A stretch of 64,000 nt of DNA, taken from assembly GCA_030762935.1 (NCBI GenBank), contig CM060888.1, positions 118,617,468 through 118,681,467 of the forward strand. Direction: 5' to 3'. Of this stretch, positions 48,101 through 63,100 are shown in pieces. Under the pieces are notes generated by a model. It was given only the letters and a program-made list of their open reading frames with translations. It did no database searches and was not told the origin of the DNA. Within the stretch, counting starts at the first letter, position 1; each line of letters starts with the position of its first letter. The position numbers and the translations under genes are program-made. This stretch comes from Hymenopus coronatus (Eukaryota > Arthropoda > Insecta > Mantodea > Hymenopodidae).

Positions 48101-48615
48101 GGTTGGGATGAATGGTAAGGAAGTATGGATGGGATGAATGGATGAGATGGTTGAATGGGATGGATGGAAGGTATGGTATGGTTTGATGTGATGAAAGGGT
48201 AGGATGGATGGATGGGATGGCAGTCTTAAATTGATGGAGGGGATGGATAGATGGGATATTAGGGGTAGGATGGATGGAATGAATGGGATGGACGGGATGG
48301 GATGGAATGGATGGGTTGGGATGGATGGGATGGTATTTATAGGATGCATTTATTTGTTGGGATGTTTCTGATGGGATTAATGGGATGGGTTTGTTGGGAT
48401 AGATAGAATGGATGGATGGGATGGAATCATGCGTGGGGATGGATAGGACGGGATGGATGGAATGCGATGGATGGGATGGATGGGACGAATGAATGGGATG
48501 GATGAGACAGATTGATGGGATGGGATTGATGGATGGATGCGATGGACGGGATTGAATGAATGCATAAGATGGATGGATGGGAAGGGTGGATGGGATGGAT
48601 GGGTTCAATTGTATG
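42155..48615. repeat. Higher-order satellite unit 2 (6461 bp)
   Basis: Same landmarks: GAATCATG words at 43525, 45495 and 48424, SINE-B at 43191-43483, and the ATAAATGGATAAATGGAAGG word near 47390. The segment 42178-42960 is closely similar to 37330-38130. An extra stretch of about 200 bp lies before the SINE compared with unit 1. Confidence 0.82.
43191..43483 (-). mobile_element. SINE-B, full-length, in higher-order unit 2
   Basis: 293 bp, with the same insertion site as the unit 1 copy: GGATGGGTTTGA at 43179-43190 and 43484-43495. By direct comparison it differs from the unit 1 copy by two substitutions (near 43329 and 43376) and one extra six-base tail repeat. It therefore arose by duplication of the satellite unit and not by a second insertion. 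Intact A and B boxes. Confidence 0.93.
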
Positions 48616-51600
48616 GGAAGAATAAGATGAAATGAATGGGATATGCTAGATGGGATGAATGGAAAGGGAAAGGATGGACGAGATGGGATAGATGGGATAT
48701 TTCGGATGGGATGAATGGAATGCAATGGACGGGATGGAAGGATGGAATGGATGATTGGCATGTATGGTATGAATGGGATTGATGGGATGGAATGGATGGG
48801 AAGGAATGTATTGAATGGGATGAGAAGGATAGGTAGGGATGGATGGGATGGAATGGATGGCTTGGAATGGTTGGGTTGGTATGGTTAGGATGTTTGGCTT
48901 GGGATACATGGGATGGGATGGAAGGAATGGAATTGGAATGATGGGATGAATTGGATGGATGCATGGTATGTTTGCTTGTGATTAATGGATGCGATGGTAG
49001 GATGGGACGGATGGATGGGATAGATGGAATGCATGAAATAGTTTGGATGGGATTGGTGGATGGTATGAATGAATGGGAAAGTTGGGATGGGATGGTTGGA
49101 AGGGATGAATGGGATGGGATGGATGGATTCGGCTGGATGGATCAGATGGATGGATGGGATGGATGCGATGGATGGGTTGGGATGGATGGGATGTTTGGAA
49201 TGCGATGGATGCGACGCGATGATTGGAATGGAATGAATGGGATGGGCTGGATGGGATGGATAAGATGGATGGATGGGATGGATGGATGAATGGGATGCAA
49301 GGGATGGGGTGGGATGGATGTGATGGGATGGATGGATGAGATGGATGGGATGAGAGGTAGGATGGGATTGGATGGATGGAATAATTGAATGGAAGGATGG
49401 GAGTGATGGATGAATGGGATGGATGTGATGGATGGATGCGATTGATGGGGTGGAATGGATGGCATTAATGGGATGGAATGAGTGGTATGGGGTGGTAGCA
49501 TATAATGAATGAATGGGGTGGTTGTATGAGATTGATGGGAGGAATAGGATGGGATTAATGGAATGGATGGCATGGATGTATGTGATAGGCTGACACGGAT
49601 GGGTGGGAAGGATGGATCCGATAGATGGATCGGATGGATGGTATCGGAGGGATGGGATAGATAGGATGGGATGGGATTGATGTAATGGATGAATGGGATA
49701 GATGGTTGGGATGTATGGATGGGATTAATGGAAGGAGGGATGGATGAGAGAGATGAAATGGATGTGGTGTGATGGATGGGACGGGATGAATGGAATGAAT
49801 GGTTGCAGTGGATGAATGGGATGGATGAATGGGTTGGATAGAATGGATGGGTTGGATTGGATGGATAGATAGGATGGATGGGATGAATTGATGGGATGAT
49901 AGGATGGATGGATGGATGGATAGGATGGTTGCATGTGATTAATGAATGAGATGGAAGGATGGGATGGATAGATTGGATGGATAGGATGGATGGAATGGAT
50001 GGAATGCAATGGATGGGATGGATGGGATTTGTGGGATGCATGTATTTGTTGGGATGGGTTTGATGGGATAGATAGTATGGATGGATGGGATGGAATCATG
50101 CGTTGGGGTTGATAGGACGGGATGGATGGAATGGGATGGAAGGATGGATAGGATGGATGAATGGGATGTATGGATGGGACAGTTGAATGGGATGGACTAG
50201 ATGGTTGGGATGAATGGATGGGATGTTTGCTTGTGATGAATGGATTCAATCTAAGGATGGAAAGGATGGATCAGATGGATGCATGAATGGGGTGGATGGG
50301 ATGAATGAAATAAATTGGATGGGATGGATGTCTTGGATGGATGGGATGTTTGCTTGTGATAAATGGATTTGATGGAAGGATGGGACTGATGGATGGGATG
50401 GATGGGTGGGATGCATGGAAAGGGATAGATGGTTTTGATGGATGGGATGTATGGGACGGATGGAATGAGATGGATGAGATGATATCGATGTGATGGTTCG
50501 GGATAGATGGGAAGGGATGGTTGAAATGTGATGTGATGCATGGGATGGATGGATGCAATGGATGAATTGGATGGATGGAATGGAGTGATGTAATGGATGG
50601 ATGGGATGAATGGAATGGATGTGTGGTTGGTGGTTGATTTGGATGGATGGGATAGATGGATGGATGGGATAGATGGATGGATGGGATGGATGGAATGAGA
50701 TGGATAAGTTGGGATCGATGTGATGGAACGGGATGGATGGGATGGGATGTTTGAGGAGTAGTGGGTGTGATGGATGGATGGGAGGAATGGAATGGATGGA
50801 TGGGATAGATGGTGGGGTGGATGGATGGGATGGATAGATGGGCTGCATGGGATGGGTGGAATGGAATGAATGGTATGATTGGGAAGGGATGGATGGAGTG
50901 GATAGATGGGAGGGATGCCTGAGATGGATGAATGGGAGTTATTGATGGGATGAATGGATGGGATGGGTGGATGGATGGCATGGATGAATGGGTTGTTGGG
51001 AACGGTTGGATGGATGAATAAATGGAAAGATGGATGAATGGATGATTGGAATGGATGGATGGATAGGATGCATTATTGGGCTTGATGCATGGGATGGATG
51101 GTTGGGACGGATGGAAAGATGCATGCATAATTGGTTGGAGGGATGGATGGGCTGGATGGGATGGGATTTATGGGATGCATGAATTTGTTGGGATGATTGG
51201 GATGGGTTTGATGGGATAGGTAGAATGGATGGATGGGATGGAATCATGCTTTGGGATGGATAGGACGGGATGGATGGAATGCGATGGATGGGATGGATGG
51301 ATGGATAGGATGGATGTATGAATGGCACAGTTGGATGTGTCGGATGGGATGAAATAGATGGTTGGGATGAATGGATGCGATGATTGCTTGTGATGAATGG
51401 ATTTGATGGAAGGATGGGACGGATGGATCAATGGGATGCATGGAATGGGAGGGATGAATGAGTTGGAATGGATGGGATGGGTGGGTTGGATGGATGGGAT
51501 TAATGGATAAGATGTTTGCTTGTGATAAATGGATTCGATGGAAGGATGGGACTGATGGTTGGGTGCATGGAAAGGGATGGATGGTTTGGAAGGATGGGAT

Positions 51601-54149
51601 GTATGAGATGGATGGAATGTGATGGATGAGTTGGGATCGATGTGATGGGTCAGGATAGATGGGATGGTTGAGATGTGATGGATGGGATGGATGAATGGAA
51701 TGGATTGAATGGATGGTATGGATGGGTGGAATGGATGGATTGGATGAATGGAATGGATTGGATGGATGCATGGGCTGGATGGTGTGGATGGATGGGATGG
51801 GTTGGTTAATGGGATGCATGAAATGAGATGGGGTGGGACGGATGGGATGGATGGTATGGAATGCAAGGAATGGTATTAATGGGATGGGTGGATGGGATGG
51901 ATGGACTTGATGGATGATAGATAAATGAATGAGATGGATGGATTGGATGGATGTGAATGTTTGATGGGATGGATGGGATGGATTGATGATATGAATGGAT
52001 GGGATGGGATGGATGAATAAATGGATACATGGAAGGATGGATGGGATGAATGGATCTGATGGATGGATGGTGCTGATGTATGGGATGGATGGATAGTGTG
52101 GATGGATGGGATGCATGGGATGGGGTACGATGGATGGGATGGATGGATGCGATGGATGCATGTGATGGATGGGATGGATCAATGGGATGAATGAATTCGA
52201 TGCATTAATGTGATGGATGGATGGGTTGGATGGATGGGATTTATGGGATGGATGGAATAGATGGATGGGATGGAATCATGGTTTGGCATGGATGGGATGA
52301 ATGGAATGGGTTTGATGGCATGGATGGGATAGATGGATGGATGGAATGGAAGGATGGATGGGATAGGTAAATGGGATGGATGGGACAGATGGATGGGTTG
52401 ATTGGGATTGTTCGTTTGGATGAATTGATGGGATGTTTGCTTGTGAAGAATGGATGCGATGGACGGATGGGACGGATGGATGGATGGAATGCATGGATGG
52501 GATGGATAAAATGGCTGAGATAGATGCATGGGATGGATGGGATGATTGGATGGGATGTTTGCTTGATATGAATGGAGTCGATGGAAGGATGAGACGGATG
52601 GATGAAATGAATGCATGGGATGCATGGAATGGGATGAATGGTTTGGATGAGATAGATGAGATTGGATCTATTTGATGGGACGAGATGGGTTGGATGAGAG
52701 GTGATGGATGGGAAGGATGGATGGGATGGGTGGATGGGCTTAATGGGATAGATGGAATAGATGGATGGGATGGATGGGCTGATTCGAATGGGTTGGAATG
52801 TGATGGATAGGATGGAATTAATGGAATGGAAATAAAGGTATGTATGGGATGGGTGGGTGGGATAGATGGATGGATGGATAGATGGATGGATGGATGGATA
52901 GGATGGATGTATAGGATGGATGTATAGGCTGGATGGAATGGGAATGATGGATGAATAAATGGATAAATGGAAGGATGGTTGAATGGAATGAATGGATGGG
53001 ATGGGATGGATGGATGGGATGCATTAATGTGATGGATGGATTGGATGGATGGATAAAATCGATGTTTGGGATGAATTGTATGGATGGATGGGATGCTTGT
53101 GTTGGGATGGGATGGTATGTATGAGATGGGTCGGATGGGATGCATCGATGGGATGGTTGAATGGAATGGATGGATGGAATGGTAGAATGTGATTTGATTG
53201 ATGGGATGAATGTATAGCTGGATGGATAGGTGGATGGAAGATTGGATGGGCTGGATGGGATGAAATGGTTGGACGGATTAATGGATGGATAGATGAATGG
53301 ATGATTGGGATGGATGGTGGAATGAGATGGATGGATGGGGAGGATGAAGTGGAGTGATGGATGGGATGGATAGTGTGGATGGATGGGATGGTTGGTGTGG
53401 ATGGATGGGATGGATGGAATGAGATGGATGAGATGGGATCGATGAGATGGTAAGGGAGTGATGGATGGGGTGGATGGATGAGATGGCTGGATGGAATGGA
53501 TGGATGGGAAGAATGGGATGAATGGATGGTGTAGATGAGATGGATGAGATGTGATGGATTGGATGGATGGGTTGGATGTAATTGATGGATAAATGGGATG
53601 GATGGATTTCATGAATGGGAAGGGATTGATAGGACTGGATGCGAGGGATGAGATGGGATGGATAGGAAGTAACGAGGGGATGAATGGATGGGATGGTTCA
53701 ATGGGATGGATGAATGGGGGATGCATGGTTGGTATGATTTGATGTGATGAAAGGGTAGGATGAATGGATGGGATGGAAGGCTTAAATGGATGGAAGGGAT
53801 GGATAGATGGGATTGATGCGATAGGATGGATGGCATGGATTGAATGGGATGGACGGGATGGGATGGATGGGATGGAATGGATGGGATGGTATTTTTGGGA
53901 TGCATGTATTTGTTGGGACGATTGGGATGGGTTTGATGGGATAGATAAAATGGATGGATGGGATGGAATCATGCGTTGGGATGGATAGGACGGGATGGAT
54001 GGAATGCTATGGATGGGATGGATTGCATGGGATTGGTGGATGGGACGAATGAATGAGATGGATGAGACAGATTGATGGGATTGATGGGATGGACGGGATC
54101 GGATGGATGCATAAGATGGATGGATGTGATGGATGGGTTCGGTTGTATG
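48616..54149. repeat. Higher-order satellite unit 3 (5534 bp), without SINE
   Basis: Starts at GGAAGAATAAGATGAAATG (48616), one base different from the other units. GAATCATG words at 50093, 51241 and 53966. The SINE target word is single at 50052-50063. A further unit start follows at 54150, but its downstream landmarks fade. Confidence 0.8.
50052..50063. other. Empty SINE-B target site in higher-order unit 3
   Basis: A single GGATGGGTTTGA in the same word context (ATGTATTTGTTGGGAT before, TGGGATAGATAG after) that surrounds the SINE in units 1 and 2. Since the target word is not duplicated, the SINE was never here. Confidence 0.8.
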
Positions 54150-57100
54150 GGAAGAATAAGACGAAATGAATGGGATGGGCTAGATGGGATGGATGGAAAG
54201 GGAAAGGATGGATGAGATGGGATGGATGGGATGAATGGAATGCAATGGACGGGATGGATAAATGGAATGGAAGGATTAAATGGATGATTGGCTTGGATGG
54301 TATGGATGGGATTGATGGGATGGGATGGATGGGAAGGAATGTATTGAAACGGATGAGAAGGATAGGTAGGGATGGATGGTGTGGGATGGATGGGATGGAA
54401 TATATGGGTTGGATGGATGGCTTGGAATGGTTGGGTTGGTATGGCTGGGATACATGGCTTGGGATACATGGGATGGAAGGAATGGAATTGGAATGATGGG
54501 ATGAATTGGATGGATGCATGGTATGTTTGCTTGTGATTAATGGATGCGATGGTAGGATGGGACGGATGAATGGGATAGATAGGATGCATGAAATAGGATG
54601 GATAGGATTGGTGGATGCTATGAATGAATGGGAAGGATGGGATGGGATGGTTGGAAGGGATGAATGGGATGGATGGATGGGATGGATGCGATGGATGGGT
54701 TGGATTGAATGGGATGGATGGAAAGGGAAAGGATGGATGAGATGGGATGGATGGAATGCGATGGATGCGATGCGATGAATGGAATGGATGAGATGGGCTG
54801 GATGGGATGGATAAGATGGATGCAAGGGATGGGGTGGGATGGATGGGATGGATGGATGTGATGGATGAGATGAATGGATGGATGGGATGGAAGGTAGGAT
54901 GGGATTGGATGGATGGATGGATGGATGAATGGATGGATCCATGACGTGGATGGAATAATTGAATGGACGGATGGGATGGATAGAACGAAAGGATGGGTGT
55001 GATGGAAGGATGGGATGGATGTGATGGATGGATGCCTTTGATGGGGTGGAATGGATGGCATTAATGGGATGGAATGAGTGGTATGGGATGGATGCATATA
55101 ATGAATGGATGGGTTGGTTGTATGGGATTGATGGGAGGGATAGGATGGGTTGGATGAGATTTATGTATGGGATAGGATGAGATGGAGGGGTGGGATGCAT
55201 GGATGGGAAGGATGGATGGGATAGATGGATCGGATGGATGGTATGGGAGGGCTGGGATAGACAGGATGGGATTGATGTAATGGATGAACGGGATAGATGG
55301 TTGGGATGGATGGAAGGAGGGATGAATGTGATGGATAGATGGATGTGATGGATGGACGAAGTGGACGGTTTGGATGGATGAGATCGGATGCGTGGAATGA
55401 GATGAACGAGATGAAATTGATGCGAGGGATGGGATGGATCTGATGGAGTGGATGGGATGGAATGATTGGGATGGTATGGATGGGATGGTTGCAAGTGATG
55501 GATGAATGGGATTGATAGGATGGGTGGATGGGATTAGTGGGATGGACGGATGGGATGTATGGAATGGATAATTGGGAAGAATGGATGGAATGTGATAGAT
55601 GGGATGTATGGAATGGATGTGATGGTTGAATGGAAGAGAGGGATGGATGAGATGGATGGATGCGACGAATGGGATGGATGGGATGATTAAATGGTATGAA
55701 TGGAAGGTATGGATGGAATGAATGGATGGGAGTGGATGGATAGGGATGAATGAATGTGATGAATGCGATAGATAGATGGGATGAATAAATGGAATCGATG
55801 GATGGGATTGATGGAAAGATGGATGTGCTGGATGGATGGGATGGACGGATTGGATGGATGGAGGGATGGGATTGCTGGGATGGGATGGATTGAATGGATG
55901 GATGGGATGAATCGATGGGATGGTTGGATGAATTGATGGGATGGATGAATGTGATGGATGCAATGGATGGATAGTTGGGATGGAAGGCATGGATGTGAAG
56001 GTGGATGGAATGACTTGCTGGGATTGATGGATGGGATGGATGGAATGGATGAGATGGATGAGATCCATTAGATGGATGAATGGGATGGGAGGGATGTGAT
56101 GGGATGGATGGAATGGGATTGATGGGTTGGGATGGATGGGATGGATGGACGTGATGGATGGTATGAATGGATTGGTTGGATGGATGGGGGGTAGTGATGG
56201 ATGAGATGGATGGGATGGATGTGATGGATGGAGTGGATGTTTGGGATGGATGGAAAGGATGGATGCATGGGATGGATTGATGGGATGGATAAATGGATCG
56301 GATGGGTAGATGGGTTAGATGGATGGGATGGATGCAGTGGATAGACTGGATGGATGGGTTAGATTAGATGGATGGCATCGAAAGGATGGTATTGATGGGA
56401 TGGATAGGATGTGATTGATTAATATGACTGATGGATGGGTTGATTGGAATGGGATGAATGGGATGGGATTGATGAGATGGGATTGATGGGATGAATGGAT
56501 GGGATGGATGTATGGGTTAATGGGATGGATGGATGGGAAAAATGGAATGGATGGATGGATGGGGTTGATGGATGGGATTAAGAATATTTGTTGGGATGGG
56601 ATGGTTGGAATTGGTTGGATAGGAAGGGATGGATGGGATGGAATGGATGGGATGGTTTGGATGGTATGGTTGGGATGGGATGGACAGAATTGGATGGATG
56701 GGATGGATGGATGGGATGGTTGGTATGAATGGGATGGGTGAGATTGGATGAATGGGACGGAAGGAATTGAGAGGTGGGATGGATATGATGGATGGAATGG
56801 ATGATGAAAGGATGATTGCATGGGATATTAGGATGGAATGGATGGAAATGATAGATGGGATGGGAGGGTTGGGATAGAATGATTAGGATGGGAATAATGG
56901 GATGGATGTGATGGATGGGATGGATGAATTGGATTGATGGGATGGATGAATGGGATGGACGGATGGGATGGATAATTGGGAAGAATTGATGGGATGGTTG
57001 GGACGAATGGAATGGATGAGATGGTTGGGATAGATATATGTGATGGATGGGATGGATGGAACGGATGGATAGGATGGATTGATGGGGTGGATGGATGGGA

Positions 57101-60100
57101 TGGTTGGTATGGATAGGATGGGCTGGATTTCATGAATGGGATAGATGGAGGGCATGGATAGGACTAATGGAATGGATACATGGGATCGATGTAAGGGATG
57201 TTGGAAGGAATAATGGATGGGATGTATGGATAGGATGTTAGGATGGAATGGATGGGATAGATGGATGGGATGGGATGTATCTGATGAAATGGATGGGATT
57301 GTTGGGATGGAATAATTGGATTGGGATGGATGGATAGAATGGATGGATGGGATGCATGAGTGGTATTAATAAATTGGATTAATGGGATTCGATTGATGGG
57401 CTGGGTGGATGGGATTAATGGGATGGACGGATCGGACGTATGGGATGGATAATGGGAATGAATTAATGGGGTGGATGGATAGGATGGATGTGATGGGTGA
57501 GATGAATAAATGGGATGGATTGATGGGATGGATGGATTGGATGGATGGCTGGGATGAATGCCTTAGATGGATGGGATGGATGCGATGAATAAATGGGATG
57601 GCTGGGATGGATGGAAGGGATGGATGGGTTTAAAGGGTTGCGATTGCTGGATGGAATGGATGAATGGGATTGATGGATGGATGGATGGGATGGACGGATT
57701 GGATGGATGGATGGGATGGGTAGGATGAATTGATGGGATGGATGGGATGGTTGGAATGGATGGGATGGATAATGGTTGGATGGAATGGATTGATTGATGG
57801 GATTGATGTGATGGAATGAATGGATGAGATGGATGGATGGGATGAGTTGGACGAGATGGGATAGATGGGATGGATGTATCGGATGGATGGATGTGATGGA
57901 TGGGATGAATGGATGGATGAAATGGATGGGGTGGAAGGAATGGATTGATGGGATGAGAAGGACGAGATGGGATAGATGGGATGAATGGGATGGATGAAAT
58001 GGATGGGTGGGATGAATGGGGTGGAAGGAATGGATTGATGGGATGGATGGATTGAATGGATGGTTGGGATGGATGGAAAGTATGGTTGCATGGGATGGAT
58101 GGAAGAATGAATGATACCAATGGATGGATGGAATGGATGGATTAGATGGATGGGATGGAATGGCGAGATGGGATAGATGGGATGAAAGGGATGGGTTAGA
58201 TGGATTGGCTTGACGGATGGGATGGATAGATAGGATGGATCGAATGGATGGATGGGATGGATGAATTAGGTATTTGGATGGATGGGAAGCACAGAATGGG
58301 ATGGAATGAATGGGATGGGATGGTTTGGATGAAAGGATGGGATGGGATGGATAGGATGGATGGGATGAATGGATGAGTAGATGGATGAGATGAATGAATG
58401 GATGGGATGAATGGATGGATGGATGGATCGGAGTAATGGATGGGATGGGATTGATTGGATAGTATGGATGGGATGGAAAGGATGGTTGGCATGGGTTTGA
58501 GGGGCTGGGAAGGATGGGATTAAAGGATGAGGTGGATAGGAGGGATGGGATGGATAGGAGTGATGTAATGGAAAGGTTGGATAGGATGAGATGGATGAGA
58601 AGGATAGAATAGGATGGATGGTTGGATTGGTTGAATGGCTATGATGAATAGGATGGATGGATGTAATGGATGGATGGATGGATGGGAAGGAAGGGATAGA
58701 TGGATGTGATGGATGGATGTGATTGATAAGGTGGGATGGATCTGATGGGATGGATGGCATTAATGGGATAGAATGAGTGGAATGGGATAGATGGATCGAA
58801 TGGATGAATGGTTGGGGTGGTTGGATTGTATGGATGGGAGAGAAAGGATCTGATGGACGGAATGAATGGGATGGATGGTTGGGATGGGTTGGATGGATTG
58901 ACGGGATAGATGGGATGGTCGTAATTGATGGATGGGTGGGAAAATGGATGGATGGGATGAATAATTGGGATGGATGGTATGGGAGAGATGGGATAGATGG
59001 GATGGGATTGATGGATGGAAGGAGGGATGGTTGAGATGGATGGGATAGATGAATGGGATGGATAGATGGATGCGATGGATGGACGGGATGGATATTTTGG
59101 ATGGATAGGATCGGATGAAGGGGATGGGATGGATGTGTTGGGATGGGACGGGATGTATGGAATGGATTGGATGTGATGAATGGGATGGGATGAATGTGAT
59201 GAATGGAATGAATGGCTGCAATGGATGAATGGGATGGATGGAATAAATGGGATGGGGTAGATGGAATGGATGGTGGGAAGGATGGTTGGGATGAATGCAT
59301 GGGATGGATGGATGGATGGGATGAATTGATAGGATTGATGGTATAGATGGATGGGATGACTGGATGGAATGGTTGCATGTGAATTATGAATGGGATGGAT
59401 AGATTGATTTGATGGTTTGGATGGTTGGGATGTATGGAATGCGATGGATGGGATTGATGGAATGGATGCGAGGGATGGATGGGATGGATGGAACGGATGA
59501 ATGGGATGGACATATGGGGTGGATTGATGGAATGGATAGATGGGATGCATGAGAAGGTATGGATGGGGCGGACGCATGGGCTGGATGGGTTGGTTGGATG
59601 GGATGGATGTGAGGGATAAGAAGGGATGGATGGAATGGGATGGATAGATTTAATTGATGGAAAGAAAGATGGATGGATGCATGGATGGGATGGATGTGTG
59701 TTATGAATGGGATGTATGACTGGGATGGATGGATGCGATGGATGGGATGGATAGATGGAATAGGATGGGATGAATGGGATGATCGTAATGGGTGGATGGG
59801 ATGGATGGGATGGGATTTATGGGATGGACGGATTTGATGAGATGGACGGGTTGGGATTGATGGGATGGGTTTGATGGGATAGATGGATTAGATGAATGGG
59901 ATGGATGCGATGGAATCATGTGCTGGGATTGATTGGAAGGGATGGATGAGATGGACGGTAAAGGGATGGAATGGATGGGCTGGGATGGATGGAGTGAATG
60001 GAATGGATGGATGTGATGGATGGGAATGTTAGATGGCATCGATGGATGGAATAGATGGATGGGATAGATGGCTGGGATGGATGGATGGGATGAATGGAAT

Positions 60101-63100
60101 GGTTGATTGAATGGTTTCGATGGATGGAATGAACGGATGGTGTGGAATGGATGGGATGAACGGATGGTGTGGAATGGATGGGATGGATGGGTGGGATGCA
60201 GTGGATGGGTTGGGATGGAATTGAAGGGATGGTAGGTATGGGATGGATGAATGGGATGGATGGATGGATGGATGGATAGATGGATGAGATGGATGAATGG
60301 GATGGATGGATGGGAAAGATTGATGGATGGGATGGTTGGGTGGATTGGAGGGATGTCTGGATGGATGGGCTGGATTAGATGGGATGGATGGATGAATAAA
60401 TGGATTTATGGATCGATGATTGCCATGGATGGATGGGATGGATGTATGGGATGGATTGATGGGAGTGATGGATGGATGGGATGAATCGATGGGATGGATG
60501 GGATGCATTAAGGTGATGGATGGATTGAATGGAATAGATGGATGTGATGAATAGATGGTGTGGATGGATGCGATGGAAGGATGGGATGCTTGGGATGGGA
60601 TGGGGACGGATGGTTGGGGTGGGATGGGATGGGTAGATGGGAGTGATTGAAGGGATGGATGGGTGGGAATGGATGGCTGGATGAATCGATGGATAGATGG
60701 ATGAATGAGTGGGATGGATGAATAGGATGGATGGATGGGATGGAAGTGATGAATGGGATTAATATATGGATGGATGGGATGGATCGATGGGATTGATGGT
60801 TGGGATGCATTAATGGGATGGATGGGAGTGATGGATGGGATAGATGGATGAGATGGGTGGATGGGTTGGATAGAATAGATGGAATTGTTGCATGGATATT
60901 GTGGATGTTTGGGATGGATTGCATGGGATGGAATGGCGTGGGATAGGAGGAATGGGATGGAATGTATTCGATGGGATATATATATTGGGATGGATGGATG
61001 CGAAGGATGGGATGGATGGGATGAGATTTATTACATGGATGATTTGATGAGATGGATGGGATTGATAGGATGGGTTTTTGGGGATAGATGAAATAGATGA
61101 ATGGGATGGATTGGAATGGATGGATTGGATGGATGGTTGGGATGGATGGGATGCCTTAATGTGATGGATGGATAGGATGGATGGATGGGAGTGAAGGATT
61201 GGACAGATGGGATGAATCGATGGGACGGATGGATGGGATGGATTGATGGAATGGGTGGATGGGATGAATGGATTAATGGGATGGATGCATGGATTGGATT
61301 TATGGAATGGGTGGATGGGATGAACGGAATGGATGGATGGGATTGTTGGGATGGGTTTGATGGGATGCATGGAATGGATGGATGGTGTGAAGGGATGGGA
61401 TGCATGGGAGTAAATGGGGTAGGATGGGATGGATGGAGGATGGGATGGATTAATGATAAGCATGGGATGGATGGATCGTTGGGATGGATGGAAGGATCGG
61501 AGATTAATGGTGGGATAGACGGATGGATGGGATGGATGAATTGGACGGATGGGATGAATGGGATGGAAGGGATTTATGGTTGGATTGATCTGATGGGATG
61601 ATTGGTATGGGATTGATGGGATGGGTTTGATGGGAAGGATGGAATGATTGGATGAGATGGATGCGATGCATGCGATGGGATGGATGGGATGAATGAGATG
61701 GACTGGATGGGTTGGGATGGATGGATGAAATCGATGGATGGGGTGAATGGAATGGATGGATGGGATGGATGGATGGTGTTAATGGATGTGACGGATGGAT
61801 GGTGTGGATGGATGGGATGGATGGGAGTCATGGGATGGGTTGGGGTGGGAATGATGGGATGGAATGGAAGGGAAGGTATGTATGGGATGGGTGGATGTAA
61901 TGGATGGGATGTATGGATAGATTGATGGATGGGTTGGATGGATCGGATGGAAGGACGGGATGGATGGGATGGAAGGACGGGATGGATGGGATGGAAGGAC
62001 GGGATGAAAGGATGGGAGTGATTGATGGGATGGATGGATGAATGAATAAATGGATATATGGACGGATGGATGGATGGGATGGATGGATCGGTTGGATCAA
62101 TGGGATGGATGAGATGCATTAATGTGATGCATGGATTGAATGGATTAATGGGATGGATGAGATGAATGGATGGATGTGATGGATGGATGGTGTGTATGGA
62201 TGGGATGCTTGGGATGTGAAGGGATGGATGTGATGGATTTAATGAGGTTGTATATATGGGATGGGTGGATGGAAGTGACTGATGGGATGGATGGATCGGA
62301 TGGATGTATGGATGGGCTGGAAGCGATGGGATGAATGGCTGATTGGATGGATGAATGGGTTGGATGGATTTGATGGATGTGATGGATGGATGGGAGTGAT
62401 GAATGGGATGGATGGGTGTGATAGACGGGATGGTGGGATGGATGGGATGGATCGATTGCGCAGATGGATGGGATGGATGGATGGGTTGAATGTATGGGAA
62501 GGATGGATAGTTAGGATGGTTTCGGTGGATGAATGGGATAGATGGATGCGTCAGATGGATGGGTTGGATGGAATGGAAGATTGGGATGACGGATGGGAAT
62601 TTGCTTGTGATGAATGTATGCGATAGAAGGAATGGATGGGACGGGTTGGATGAGATGGATGAATTGTGATGGATGCTATGGATGGATGGATGGGATGGAT
62701 GGATGGGATGGATGCATTGGAGTGATTGATGCGATGGATGAATGGGCTGTATGGGATGCATGGGTAGATGAATGGATGTATAGATCGATGGATGGATGAA
62801 TGGGTTGGATGGGTGTAATGGATGGGACCGTGATAGACGGGATAGTGGGATGGATCGATGGGGCTGATGGATGGGATAGATGGATGTATGGGTCGAATGC
62901 AATGGATGGATGCGATGGATAGATAGTGTGGATGGATGGAATGGATGAATGGTTTGGATGGATGGGATGGATTGGATGGATTGAATAAGATGGATGAGAT
63001 GGGATCGATGTAGTGGGACGCGATGCATGGGTTGGGATGGATGAGATGGGATGGATGTCATCGATGAATTGATGGATGGATGGGATGGATGGTGTTGATG

